From positions 8,016,501 through 8,080,500 of the forward strand of contig NZ_CP107942.1 in assembly GCF_036053395.1 (NCBI RefSeq): 64,000 bases of DNA, given 5' to 3'. This document shows, piece after piece, positions 38,575 through 47,305 of this stretch; position 1 is the first letter of the stretch, and each line of letters opens with the position of its first letter. The notes under the pieces were generated by a model. The model did no database searches and was not told the DNA's origin. It was given only the letters and a program-made list of their open reading frames with translations. This stretch comes from Actinoplanes sp. NBC_00393 (GTDB lineage Bacteria > Actinomycetota > Actinomycetes > Mycobacteriales > Micromonosporaceae). A program made the translations under genes and the position numbers.

Positions 38575-39024
38575 CTACCGACCAAAAAAGTCCCTGAGCA
38601 ACACGGCGCACTCGCTTTCCAGGACACCTGAGTAGACCTCCGGCCGGTGGTTGAGTCGCCGGTCGCGGACCACGTCCCAGAGTGAGCCGACCGCCCCGGT
38701 CTTCGGCTCCCATGCGCCGAAGACCACGCTGGAGAGCCGGGCGAGCACCAGCGCGCCGGCGCACATCGTGCACGGTTCCAGTGTCACGACCAGCGTGCAC
38801 CCGTCGAGACGCCAGGTGCCGAGCTTCGCCGCGGCCCGGCGCAGCACCAGCACCTCGGCATGCGCCGTCGGGTCGCCGCTGAGCTCCCGCTCGTTGCCGG
38901 CCGCGGCCAGCTCGGCGCCGTCCGGGCCGAGCAGCACCGCCCCGACCGGTACGTCCTCTGGCGAGGCGGATGCGACGGCGATCGCCCGCCGCATCCACTC
39001 CTCGTGCCGGTCCCGCCGGTTCAC
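38575..39024 (-). CDS. tadA: tRNA adenosine(34) deaminase
   Basis: A 149-residue zinc deaminase making inosine at the wobble position of tRNA-Arg. The zinc site is His in TAHAEVLVL (with catalytic Glu) and the two cysteines of PCTMCAG. GTG at 39024 overlaps the stop of the upstream gene by 4 bp (GTGA), so the pair is coupled. Confidence 0.93.
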   Translation of the reverse strand: MNRRDRHEEWMRRAIAVASASPEDVPVGAVLLGPDGAELAAAGNERELSGDPTAHAEVLVLRRAAAKLGTWRLDGCTLVVTLEPCTMCAGALVLARLSSVVFGAWEPKTGAVGSLWDVVRDRRLNHRPEVYSGVLESECAVLLRDFFGR

Positions 39025-39527
39025 GCCTCGCGCAACTCCTCCATCTCGTCGCCGCACCCGATCCGCTGGCAGATCTCCGCGGTGACGTCGGACGGCAGCA
39101 TCCCCTCCATGCCACAGAGGGTGAGCAGCCGCTGGGCGTTGACGCCCAGGTCGCCCAGCAGTTCCGCGTCGCCGACCGGGTCCGCGTCCGGCTCGGCAGC
39201 CGGTTTGTCCTCGTCGTCCGTGGCAGCCAGATCATCGATACCCAGCGCCGGTGTCTCCACCTCGCCGAGCAGCACCGATCCGATCCGCGACTCCTCCGCG
39301 AAGGCCGAGTCCGAACCGAAGACCCGCAGGTCCTCGCCCTCGTCCAGGCGCAGGATGGCCAGGTATTCGTCGTCACTCTCGACGAACAACAGCGCTAGGT
39401 CGGTGTCCGGCTCGGCATCACGAAGGGCATCCACCACCTCGTCGATGTCGGCCAGTCCCGAAAGGTCAAGCTCCGACGCCGTCCATCCGTTCTTCCCCCG
39501 GGCGACAGCGGCAGCGAAAATCGACAC
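39021..39527 (-). CDS. tRNA adenosine deaminase-associated protein
   Basis: A 168-residue acidic protein found next to tadA in actinobacteria. It begins VSIFAAAVARGKNGWTASEL, with two conserved halves joined by an Asp/Glu/Ala-rich linker (about residues 95-120) and a conserved end (CGMEGMLPSDVTAEICQRIGCG). The function is unknown; the coupling to tadA suggests a partner. GTG at 39527 has GGGGGA upstream. Confidence 0.85.
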   Translation of the reverse strand: MSIFAAAVARGKNGWTASELDLSGLADIDEVVDALRDAEPDTDLALLFVESDDEYLAILRLDEGEDLRVFGSDSAFAEESRIGSVLLGEVETPALGIDDLAATDDEDKPAAEPDADPVGDAELLGDLGVNAQRLLTLCGMEGMLPSDVTAEICQRIGCGDEMEELREA

Positions 39528-39639
39528 GATTCCCCCAACGCGACTCTTATCTCTCAGCGCCTGACGGTAGCGGGTATGGGGGCGGGCGCACTGCGCCACG
39601 CCTAACAAGGTTTTCCGCCGCGGACCGGCCCGGCGGATC

Positions 39640-39807
39640 TCAGTTGACCGGACGACGCCGGGTGGCGATCAGCTCACGCAGCCGTATGCCGCGAAGACGC
39701 TGTGACGGATCGGACTCTCGCGCCGATTTGGCATGGGCGAGAGCCGCCAGCAACTCCAGACGACGACGGCAGCGATCCGGGTCGAGCCGTTGTGGCGAGG
39801 GGGCCAT
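39640..39807 (-). CDS. Possible small basic protein
   Basis: 55 residues from ATG at 39807, very Arg-rich (RCRRRLELLAALAHAKSARES, IRLRELIATRRR), probably helical. Third-position GC is only moderately raised and no ribosome-binding site is clear. It lies 135 bp after a membrane-protein gene on the same strand and is opposed by no better frame. It may be spurious. Confidence 0.35.
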   Translation of the reverse strand: MAPSPQRLDPDRCRRRLELLAALAHAKSARESDPSQRLRGIRLRELIATRRRPVN

Positions 39808-39942
39808 GGTGCCGAGAGTGCCCAGCCGTACGACGTTCGTCAAGGGTCGATGGCCACTTCGGCAGACCCACTGCCCAGGGCGACGAAACCGGCACACCAG
39901 GTGCTGGTCAAACTCGGACAGTTTCCACTGCGAACCGGAGAT

Positions 39943-40347
39943 CTACCACAGCGGCCAGTCGAGAGTTCCGACCCAGCGAAGGGTCACGAAACCCAATGCC
40001 AGGGACAGTCCGACACCACTCGCGACGGCGATGCCGACGGCTACTCCGCGGTCGCCGACCAGGGTCAGCACCAGGGCCATCAGCCAGGCGCTGATCGCGG
40101 CCACGATGGTCCACCACGCGTACGACACCAGGTCGTGCCCGAGCGCACCGAAGAGCGCGAACCAGAGGGTCGTGGCGGCGAGCCCGCTGACCACGGGAAG
40201 CGCCGAGACCGGATGCGGTTCGCGGTAGACGGGCCGGGGCGGAAGGCCGGGGAAGGACGAGGGCTGCGGCTGGCCGGCCCGGTTCGACGGGAGGTATCCG
40301 GGCGGCGGCGGGGCGGCCGCGGGCCAGGAAGCCTGCCGGTCAGCCAT
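39943..40347 (-). CDS. Small membrane protein with Pro-rich N-terminus
   Basis: A 134-residue protein. A Pro/Ala-rich cytoplasmic N-terminus (about residues 8-45) is followed by three membrane segments (about 50-72, 77-97, 103-122), ending TLDWPLW. The family is unknown. ATG at 40347 has GAGGGGAT upstream. Confidence 0.72.
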   Translation of the reverse strand: MADRQASWPAAAPPPPGYLPSNRAGQPQPSSFPGLPPRPVYREPHPVSALPVVSGLAATTLWFALFGALGHDLVSYAWWTIVAAISAWLMALVLTLVGDRGVAVGIAVASGVGLSLALGFVTLRWVGTLDWPLW

Positions 40348-40447
40348 CTCGGATCCCCTCTCCGCGTCGCCTCTCCCTGCAGCGTATCCACACCACGGCG
40401 CTTACTGCGGGCCTGCGACCATTACGCCCGTCTGTCAGGATGGCCCG

Positions 40448-41188
40448 GTGCGCCTTCTACGTTCCGTCTCGGGGTTGACCATCGCGGCGGCCTGCCTGGC
40501 CGGCTGCGGGGCGGCCGGCCCGGCGGGCTCCCCGGCCGCGACGCCGCAGTTCGTGCAGCCGGCGTCCGAGACGGCCGCGCCCGAGGCCATCGAGTCGGCG
40601 CCGGCCGCACCGCCCCCCGCGGCGAAGGCGCCGTCGCCCGCCCCGGCGGCTTCCTCGAAGTCCGCGCCAAAGGCGGTCACGGTGAAGTACGTCTTCCCGG
40701 TCGACGCCTCGAACGTGGACTTCCACACAACCCACTCCAAGTACCCGGCGACCGACCTGTTCGCCGACTGTGGCGAGCGGTTCGTCGCGACCACCGGCGG
40801 CGTGGTGCTGGAGGTGAGCCGCACCGACGCGTACGTGAAGGGGCGGCCGGACGGTCCGCTGAACGGCGGCCTGTCGGTGTCGATCCTCGGCGACGACGGT
40901 GTGCGGTATTACGGCTCGCACCTGAGCAAGGTGCAGGACGGCATCGAGGCCGGCACCCGGGTCGACGCCGGGCAGCTGCTCGGCAAGGTCGGCAAGACCG
41001 GCAACGCGAACAACGTCTGCCACGTGCACTACGGCATCTCCCCGCCGTGCGCGGAGACCGGCGACTGGAAGGTGCGGCGCGGCGTGATCTGGCCGGCGAA
41101 GTACCTGAAGTCGTGGCGGGACGGCGGTCAGAAGAGCCCGGTCGCCGAGGTGACCGCGTGGGCCGCGGCGAAGAACTGCAAGGCCTGA
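40448..41188 (+). CDS. M23-family peptidase-like lipoprotein
   Basis: A 246-residue protein with a lipobox (ACLAGC), an Ala/Pro linker to about residue 78, then an M23/LytM-type domain. The metal-ligand pattern is largely present: HSKYPATDLFAD (His and Asp) and CHVHYGI (HxH). Such enzymes cut peptidoglycan peptide bridges or, when degenerate, activate amidases. Two cysteine pairs suggest disulfides. The start is GTG at 40448. Confidence 0.85.
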   Translation: MRLLRSVSGLTIAAACLAGCGAAGPAGSPAATPQFVQPASETAAPEAIESAPAAPPPAAKAPSPAPAASSKSAPKAVTVKYVFPVDASNVDFHTTHSKYPATDLFADCGERFVATTGGVVLEVSRTDAYVKGRPDGPLNGGLSVSILGDDGVRYYGSHLSKVQDGIEAGTRVDAGQLLGKVGKTGNANNVCHVHYGISPPCAETGDWKVRRGVIWPAKYLKSWRDGGQKSPVAEVTAWAAAKNCKA

Positions 41189-41243
41189 GGGGGCTGAAGG
41201 CGGCATCCCCGTCCGAATAGGATGCCGCCTCGCCCGGTTCTCC

Positions 41244-41396
41244 TCAGACCTGCGCCGGCATCCCCGCGACTCCGAGCACGATCGCGACGCTGAGCAGCAG
41301 CCCTGTGGTGAGCAGGGCGGCGCAGAGTGCGACCGCGGCGCCGGGCAGGGCGACGGTGAGCAGGGCCAGCTTGCGGATTTTCCCCCGGTGAGTCAC
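41244..41396 (-). CDS. Small hydrophobic protein
   Basis: 50 residues from GTG at 41396 (THRGKIRKLALLTVALPGAA...), a basic N-end and one long or two short membrane segments. Nearly every third base is G or C, as in real genes here. The family was not recognised. It is divergent from tyrA. Confidence 0.5.
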   Translation of the reverse strand: MTHRGKIRKLALLTVALPGAAVALCAALLTTGLLLSVAIVLGVAGMPAQV

Positions 41397-41520
41397 GTGA
41401 TCAACGTAGGCCGCGAACCCGCTCAGACCGATGGCGCGAAACGGACTAAATGCGCAGAAGGTACGGCCGACCCGGCATTGTCCGAACGGCCGATCCGCGC
41501 CGGTATGGGAGAGTCCAACG

Positions 41521-42501
41521 GTGCTGACTTCCCCCGCGAGGACCGCGGTGCTCGGACTGGGACTCATCGGCGGCTCCCTGCTGCGAGCGCTGACCGCGGC
41601 CGGGTACGAGGTGACCGGTTTCGACGCCGACCCGAGCACCCGGGAGCTGGCCCGGAAAGCCGGGTACCGGGTCGCCGGCTCGGTGACCGAAGCGGTCCGG
41701 GACGCTGAGTTGACGGCTTTGGCCGTACCCCTCCCGGTCCTCCCCCGAGTGCTCGCTGAGCTGGACGGACATGCCGGCCTGGTGACCGATGTGACCTCGG
41801 TGAAGGGTCCCGTCAGGGACCTGATGAGCCGGCACGGAGTCCGCCGCTTCGTCGGCGGCCACCCGATGGCCGGCAAGGAGACCTCGGGTTTCGCGGCGTC
41901 CGAAGCGGATCTGTTCACCGGCTGCGCGTGGGTGCTGTGCCCGGAGCCGGACGAGACCGACCTCGGCGACTGGCTGCGGCTGGCCCGGCTGTGCACGGCC
42001 ATCGGCGCCCGGGTCGTGCCGGTGACCGCTGCTGAACATGACACCGCGGTCGCGCAGATCAGCCACGTTCCGCACCTGTTCGCGGCCGCGCTGTCGGCTC
42101 GACTGGCCGCGAATCCGCTGGCCGGAGCCTTGGCGGCGGGCTCGTTCCGGGACGGCACCCGGGTGGCCGCCACCCGCGCCGAACTGATCGCCGCGATGTG
42201 CGGCGGCAACGCCGGCGCGGTCCGGCGGGAGCTCCGGTCGCTGATCGAGACTCTGACCGAGTGGGACGGGCTGCTGGCCGCGGACGATCCGGTGGCGGCG
42301 CTGATCCCGCCCCTGCACACCGCCGGTGAGCTGCGGCGGGCCTGGCCGGCCCGGCCCGGTACGCCGGAGAAGCTGCCCGCGTCGCTGCCGGGGCTGCTCG
42401 AGCTCGGCCGGGCCGGTGGCTGGGTGACGTCGGTGGACGACAGCGAAGTTGTCGCAGTGCGGCCAGAAGTAGAAACATTGCGGCCAGAAGGTGACCGCTA
42501 A
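41521..42501 (+). CDS. tyrA: Prephenate dehydrogenase
   Basis: A 326-residue NAD-dependent enzyme of tyrosine synthesis. The Rossmann motif is VLGLGLIGGSLLRAL (residues 11-25). The conserved TDVTSVKGPV and FVGGHPMAGKETSGF (about residues 107-125) form the active site, followed by HDTAVAQISHVPHLFAAAL. There is no ACT or chorismate mutase domain. GTG at 41521 is chosen because GGGAG lies 9 nt upstream. Confidence 0.93.
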   Translation: MLTSPARTAVLGLGLIGGSLLRALTAAGYEVTGFDADPSTRELARKAGYRVAGSVTEAVRDAELTALAVPLPVLPRVLAELDGHAGLVTDVTSVKGPVRDLMSRHGVRRFVGGHPMAGKETSGFAASEADLFTGCAWVLCPEPDETDLGDWLRLARLCTAIGARVVPVTAAEHDTAVAQISHVPHLFAAALSARLAANPLAGALAAGSFRDGTRVAATRAELIAAMCGGNAGAVRRELRSLIETLTEWDGLLAADDPVAALIPPLHTAGELRRAWPARPGTPEKLPASLPGLLELGRAGGWVTSVDDSEVVAVRPEVETLRPEGDR

Positions 42502-42550
42502 TCGGCCTAACGTGGACGGTGACGGAGAAAGCCCACCGAAGGAGCCCACG

Positions 42551-43123
42551 ATGCCCGGTCAGGTCGGTCCGATCGCCAACGAGCAGGAGGGCCTGCTCGC
42601 GTACCTCGCCCAGATGCGCTACGTGCTCAGACTGACCGCCTACGGGCTCACCGACGAGCAGCTGCGGGCCACGCCCAGCGCCAGCTCGCTGAGCGTGGGC
42701 GGCCTGATCAAGCACGTCGCCACCACCGAGGAGAGCTGGATGACCGTCGTGCGAGGCGAGCCGCAGCCGATGGACTACGAGGCCTACGAGACGAACTTCG
42801 GCCTGGTCGACGGGGAGAGCATCGACGACGTCTTCAAGCGGTACGACCGGATCGCCGAGGCGACCGAGCGGACCGTCCTGGAGCTCGCGGACCTCGACCA
42901 CCCGGTGCCGATCGACCACTCGGTGCCGTGGAACCCGACCGACCGGGACTTCTGGTCGCTGCGCTGGGTGCTGCTGCACCTGATCCAGGAGACCGCCCGG
43001 CACGCGGGGCACGCCGACATCGTCCGCGAGTCGGTGGACGGCGCCACGGCGTACCCGTTGATGGCCGCCGCCGAGGGCTGGCCGGAGACCGCCTGGCTCA
43101 AGCCGTGGAAGAAGGAGAGTTAG
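42551..43123 (+). CDS. DinB-superfamily protein
   Basis: A 190-residue four-helix protein of the DinB/YfiT fold. Likely metal-binding histidines lie in GGLIKHVATTEESWM and QETARHAGHADIVRE. Members are thiol-dependent transferases (for example mycothiol-dependent) or of unknown role. It starts 50 bp after tyrA, probably co-transcribed, and its stop overlaps the convergent mtnA stop (TTAG shared). Confidence 0.87.
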   Translation: MPGQVGPIANEQEGLLAYLAQMRYVLRLTAYGLTDEQLRATPSASSLSVGGLIKHVATTEESWMTVVRGEPQPMDYEAYETNFGLVDGESIDDVFKRYDRIAEATERTVLELADLDHPVPIDHSVPWNPTDRDFWSLRWVLLHLIQETARHAGHADIVRESVDGATAYPLMAAAEGWPETAWLKPWKKES

Positions 43124-44082
43124 GGCCGCTCGCCCTGATCCACCCGGATCACCCGGCGTTCCGTGACGATCGCGGTGACCAGGTCGTGCGGGGTGATGTC
43201 GAAGGCCGGGTTCACCGCGTCGCTGAACGCGGTGACCTCGGCCGCACCCCGGTCCTCGATCTCCACCTGCGCGCCGGACGGCGTGTCCAGGTCCACCGTG
43301 GATTCGGGCGCGACGACCACGAACGGAATCCCGGCCCGGTGCGCGCCGAGGGCATGCGAGTAGGTCCCGACCTTGTTGATCACGTCGCCGTTCGCGCAGA
43401 TCCGGTCGGCGCCCAGGATCACCGCGTCCACCTCGCCCTGCGCCATCAGGAACGGGCCGGCCGAGTCGACCGCGACCCGGTGCTCGATGCCCCAGCGCGT
43501 CAGCTCCCACGAGGTGAGCCGGGCGCCCTGCAGCAGCGGCCGGGTCTCGCTGGCGATCACGCCGGCCAGCATCCGCCGGCGGTGCAACTCGCCGACCACG
43601 CCCAGCGCGGTGCCGATCGTCACCGCGGCCAGTCCGCCGGTGTTGCAGTGGGTGAGCAACCGCGGCTCGGCCCCGCACAGCTCGGTGATCAGATAGGCGC
43701 CCCGGGAGGCCATCGTCTCCGACGCCGCGATCTCCTCGTCCCGGATCGCGAACGCCTCGGCCAGCACCGCTTCCGGCCCGTGCGGCAGTCGCGCCGCGGC
43801 ACGCTGCGTGCCACGGGCCAGGTTCACCGCGGTCGGGCGAGCACTTTCAATCTTGCGTACGGCCACCGCGAGCGCCGCCGGATCGTCGATGTGTACGCGG
43901 GCGGCCAAGGCCACGCCGAAGGCGCCCGCCACGCCCAGTGCCGGTGCGCCGCGCACCGCCAGCGACTGGATCGCCGCGATCAGCTCACCCACCGTGTGCA
44001 GCCGCGACACCCGCAGCTCGCCCGGCAATGCCGTCTGATCGATGATCTCGATGGCGTCGTTCACCCAGTCGATCGTTCGCAT
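43120..44082 (-). CDS. mtnA: Methylthioribose-1-phosphate isomerase
   Basis: A 320-residue eIF2B-like enzyme of the methionine salvage pathway, converting methylthioribose-1-P to the ribulose form. The catalytic cysteine lies in LLTHCNTGGLA (about residue 139) and the catalytic aspartate in ILGADRICANGDVINK (about residue 220). SETRPLLQGARLTSWEL is the phosphate region. The ATG at 44082 follows TAGGCT by 7 nt on the minus strand. No other salvage gene is nearby. Confidence 0.92.
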   Translation of the reverse strand: MRTIDWVNDAIEIIDQTALPGELRVSRLHTVGELIAAIQSLAVRGAPALGVAGAFGVALAARVHIDDPAALAVAVRKIESARPTAVNLARGTQRAAARLPHGPEAVLAEAFAIRDEEIAASETMASRGAYLITELCGAEPRLLTHCNTGGLAAVTIGTALGVVGELHRRRMLAGVIASETRPLLQGARLTSWELTRWGIEHRVAVDSAGPFLMAQGEVDAVILGADRICANGDVINKVGTYSHALGAHRAGIPFVVVAPESTVDLDTPSGAQVEIEDRGAAEVTAFSDAVNPAFDITPHDLVTAIVTERRVIRVDQGERP

Positions 44083-44113
44083 TCCATGCAGCCTAGGCGC
44101 TTAGGGTGAACCC
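44083..44113. promoter_or_regulatory. 31-bp divergent leaderless promoter pair
   Basis: Minus-strand TAGGCT (44095-44090) lies 7 nt before the mtnA ATG, and plus-strand TAGGGT (44102-44107) lies 6 nt before the PHP gene ATG. There is no room for ribosome-binding sites. Confidence 0.6.
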
Positions 44114-45181
44114 ATGAGTTCCCGTGATCCGGTGGCCGATCTGCGGCGCATCGCGTTCCTCCTGGAACGGGCCAACGAGGCGACGTACCGGGTGAAGGCG
44201 TTCCGGTCGGCGGCCGCGGCCGTGGCCAGGACCCCGCACGACGAGCTTCTCGCCCGGGCCGAGGCCGGCACGCTGGCCAAGCTCGCCGGGGTCGGTGAGG
44301 TGACCGCGCGCTGTGTCACCGAGTCGCTGGCCGGTGAGGAACCGGTCTACCTGCGCCGGCTGGCCTCGACCGAGGGCACCGATCTGCCGGCCGCGGCCGC
44401 CACCCTGCGCGCGGCCCTGCGTGGCGACTGTCACGTGCACTCCGACTGGTCCGACGGCGGCTCGCCGATCGAGGAGATGGCCCTCGCCGCGGCCGACCTC
44501 GGCCATGAGTACTTCGTGCTGACCGATCACTCGCCCCGGTTGACCGTGGCCCGCGGTCTGACCGCGGACCGGCTGCGCCGCCAGCTCGACCACGTCGACA
44601 AGCTGAACGCGGCCCTGCCGGACGGCTTCCGCATCCTCACCGGGATCGAGGTGGACATCCTCGACGACGGTTCGCTGGACCAGAGCGACGAACTGCTGGA
44701 GCGGCTCGACGTGGTGGTCGGCTCGGTGCACAGCAAGCTGCGCGACGAGTCGGCGCGGATGACCCGGCGGATGGTGACCGCGATCGCCAACCCGCACCTG
44801 GACATCCTCGGGCACATGACCGGCCGCAAGGTCTCGGCGAAGGGCGAGGGCGACGCGGCGCATTCCCGGGCCCGCACCCGGCCGCCCAGCACGTTCGACC
44901 TGGATCAGGTGATCAAGGCATGCCTGGAACACGACAAGGCCATCGAGATCAACTCGCGGCCGGACCGGCTGGACCCGCCGAAGCGGATGCTCACCGTCGC
45001 GGTGGAGGCCGGGTGCCGGTTCAGCATCGACACCGACGCGCACGCGCCGGGTCAGCTGGACTGGCTCGACTTCGGATGCGAGCGGGCAGCGCTCTGCGGG
45101 GTTCCGGAGGAACAGATCGTCAATACCTGGCCGGCTGAACGCCTGGTGGAGTGGACCCGTTCGCACGCGGCTGTCCCGTAG
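44114..45181 (+). CDS. PolX-like PHP phosphoesterase lacking the polymerase domain
   Basis: A 355-residue protein. Residues 1-80 match the N-terminal 8-kDa-like/HhH region of PolX (FLLERANEATYRVKAFRSA, LAKLAGVGEVTARCV). Residues 110-345 form a PHP domain with its metal motifs: DCHVHSDWSDGG, LTDHS, GIEVDIL, SVHSK and DTDAHAPGQ. The central nucleotidyltransferase (palm) region of bacterial PolX is absent. Family members are nucleases or phosphatases linked to base-excision repair; the substrate here is unknown. It probably has a leaderless start. Confidence 0.88.
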   Translation: MSSRDPVADLRRIAFLLERANEATYRVKAFRSAAAAVARTPHDELLARAEAGTLAKLAGVGEVTARCVTESLAGEEPVYLRRLASTEGTDLPAAAATLRAALRGDCHVHSDWSDGGSPIEEMALAAADLGHEYFVLTDHSPRLTVARGLTADRLRRQLDHVDKLNAALPDGFRILTGIEVDILDDGSLDQSDELLERLDVVVGSVHSKLRDESARMTRRMVTAIANPHLDILGHMTGRKVSAKGEGDAAHSRARTRPPSTFDLDQVIKACLEHDKAIEINSRPDRLDPPKRMLTVAVEAGCRFSIDTDAHAPGQLDWLDFGCERAALCGVPEEQIVNTWPAERLVEWTRSHAAVP

Positions 45182-45191
45182 GGTCGGCGAG

Positions 45192-46862
45192 GTGGGACGA
45201 ATTGACGAACTCGCCAACCGCTACGTCGACGAGTGGGCCGAGCTCAACCCGACCGGCGCGACCGCGGTCGGCATCTCCGGCTACGACGACAAGATCGACG
45301 ACCTTTCCCCGGAAGGCTTCGCCGCCCAGGCGGAGCTGCTTCGCCGCACCATCAACGACCTCGACGTGGTCGATCCCGAGCACGAGTCCGAACAGGTGGC
45401 CAAGGACGCCATGCTGGAGCGGCTCGGCCTGGAGCTGGCCCGGTTCGACGCCGGCTACGCGGCCACCGACGTCAGCGTGATCTCCAGCGGCCTGCACGGG
45501 CTGCGGATGGCCTTCGACGTGATGCCCACCGAGGGCGAGGAAGCGGTCGCCAACATCGCGGCCCGGCTGAACGCCTTCCCGGACGCGCTGGAGCAGTATC
45601 GCCGGACCCTCCTGGAGGGTGCGGACTCCGGCCTGATCAGCGCCCGCGCCCAGCTGCTCGCCGTGGCGGAGCAGTGCGACGCGTGGACCGACCCGGGCCG
45701 CGACGACTTCTTCCGTTCCCTGGCCGGCCGGCTCGAGGCCTCCGGCGCGCTCGCCGCCGAGCTCGGGCAGGGCGCGGCCGCGGCGACCGCCGCCACCAGT
45801 GCCTTCGGCATCTTCCTGCGGGACGAGCTGGCACCCCGCGGCCGGGAGAAGGAGGCGGCCGGCGAGGAACGGTACGCCCTCGCCTCTCAGTACTTCCTGG
45901 GCGCGAAGGTCGATCAGACGGAGACGTACCTCTGGGGTTTCGAGGAGCTGGACCGGCTGGAGCGCGAGATGCGCGCGGTCTCCGCCGTGATCGCCGGCCC
46001 GGGCGCCTCGATCGACCAGGCCGTCGCCGCCCTCGACGCCGACCCGGCCCGCAACATCGGCAGCAAGGAGCAGTTCCGGGACTGGATGCAGGCGCTCTCG
46101 GACCGGGCCGTCGCCGAGCTCAACGGCACCCACTTCGACATCGAGCCGCCGGCCCAGAAGCTGGAGTGCTGCCTCACCCCGACCAGCGACGGCGGCATCT
46201 ACTACACCGGCCCGAGCGAGGACTTCTCCCGGCCCGGGCGGATGTGGTGGGCGGTGCCGGAGGGCCAGGACACCTTCTCCACCTGGCGTGAGGTCACCAC
46301 CGTCTACCACGAGGGTGTGCCCGGCCATCACCTTCAGGTCAGCCAGACCCTGCTGCGCGCCGACTCGCTGAACCGCTGGCAGCGGCTGCTCTGCTGGTGC
46401 TCCGGGCACGGCGAGGGCTGGGCCCTGTACGCCGAACGCCTGATGGACGACCTCGGCTACCTCACCGACCCCGGCGACCGGCTCGGCATGCTGGACGGGC
46501 AGGCGCTCCGCGCGGCCCGGGTGATCGTCGACATCGGCATGCACCTGGAGCTGGAGATCCCGCGGGACAACCCGTTCGGCTTCCACCCGGGCGCCCGGTG
46601 GACACCGGAGCTGGGCTGGGAGTTCCTGCGGGCGCACACCCGGATGGCCGAGGAGGTGCTGCGCTTCGAGTGGAAGCGGTACCTGGGCTGGCCGGGGCAG
46701 GCGCCGTCGTACAAGGTCGGCGAGCGGATCTGGCTGCAGGCCCGGGACGAGGCAAAGCAGCGTAAAGGCAGTGATTTCGACCTCAAGACGTTCCACCGGG
46801 ACGCCCTCAACCTGGGCGCTCTGGGGCTCGATCCGCTCCGAAAGGCACTGGCCAGGATTTAA
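45192..46862 (+). CDS. DUF885 metallohydrolase
   Basis: A 556-residue DUF885 protein, a distant M32/M3-like metallopeptidase family. The zinc motif is HEGVPGHHLQ (about residues 374-383), with the later GHGEGWALYAERLMDDLGY supplying another ligand. There is no signal peptide, so it is cytoplasmic. The substrate is unknown. GTG at 45192 lies 7 nt after TAGGGT, whose TAG is the stop codon of the preceding gene. Confidence 0.9.
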   Translation: MGRIDELANRYVDEWAELNPTGATAVGISGYDDKIDDLSPEGFAAQAELLRRTINDLDVVDPEHESEQVAKDAMLERLGLELARFDAGYAATDVSVISSGLHGLRMAFDVMPTEGEEAVANIAARLNAFPDALEQYRRTLLEGADSGLISARAQLLAVAEQCDAWTDPGRDDFFRSLAGRLEASGALAAELGQGAAAATAATSAFGIFLRDELAPRGREKEAAGEERYALASQYFLGAKVDQTETYLWGFEELDRLEREMRAVSAVIAGPGASIDQAVAALDADPARNIGSKEQFRDWMQALSDRAVAELNGTHFDIEPPAQKLECCLTPTSDGGIYYTGPSEDFSRPGRMWWAVPEGQDTFSTWREVTTVYHEGVPGHHLQVSQTLLRADSLNRWQRLLCWCSGHGEGWALYAERLMDDLGYLTDPGDRLGMLDGQALRAARVIVDIGMHLELEIPRDNPFGFHPGARWTPELGWEFLRAHTRMAEEVLRFEWKRYLGWPGQAPSYKVGERIWLQARDEAKQRKGSDFDLKTFHRDALNLGALGLDPLRKALARI

Positions 46863-46870
46863 GTCATTCG

Positions 46871-46904
46871 GGCCCCTCCGCTCCCAAACCGGGACGGAGG
46901 GGCC
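46871..46904 (+). terminator. Strong intrinsic terminator
   Basis: A 10-bp stem (46871-46880 with 46895-46904), a 14-nt loop, then TTTCTTTTTG. One of the few here with a clear T-run. Confidence 0.92.
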
Positions 46905-47305
46905 TTTCTTTTTGTGCTCATCCGGTTACTGAGCGCTATGAAGTTTCGGAATGGAGTCGCACCAATACTTTCCGTTAATGTGAGCCCGGCCAGATGTAAC
47001 AAATCCGAAGTAGAACTCATATTCACGTCCCGCCCGGGGTGTGGATACGATCCACGCGGCGCTCGTCACTTAGTTCCGATACCCGCGTGGACTGGGTCTT
47101 CCCCTCTTCAGCCCCGGCTCCCCGCACTCGTACAGCCGAGTCGGCAGTGCCGCGTATCCCCCGATCAGCCGAGACAACTCTGACCCTTGGAAAGGGGTTT
47201 TCTGAGGATTTCTCGGATAGATTGACCCGGATCGGTGCGCCCGCATGGCTACTCTCCGTAGCCCCCCATTGGCCCATCGCGTGTGCATGGCGGAGGACGA
47301 AAGCA
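46905..47305. promoter_or_regulatory. Leader region of the conservon operon
   Basis: 401 bp without a supported gene. It is AT-richer in 46915-47030 and around 47190-47225, which suits a promoter and long 5' leader for the operon, but no hexamer pair could be fixed. The 89 in-frame codons before 47306 have no gene-like composition. Confidence 0.4.

Noticed and set aside
46905..47305. Riboswitch upstream of the conservon
   Set aside because: The leader is long and has some dyads, but no known riboswitch core could be recognised by eye.
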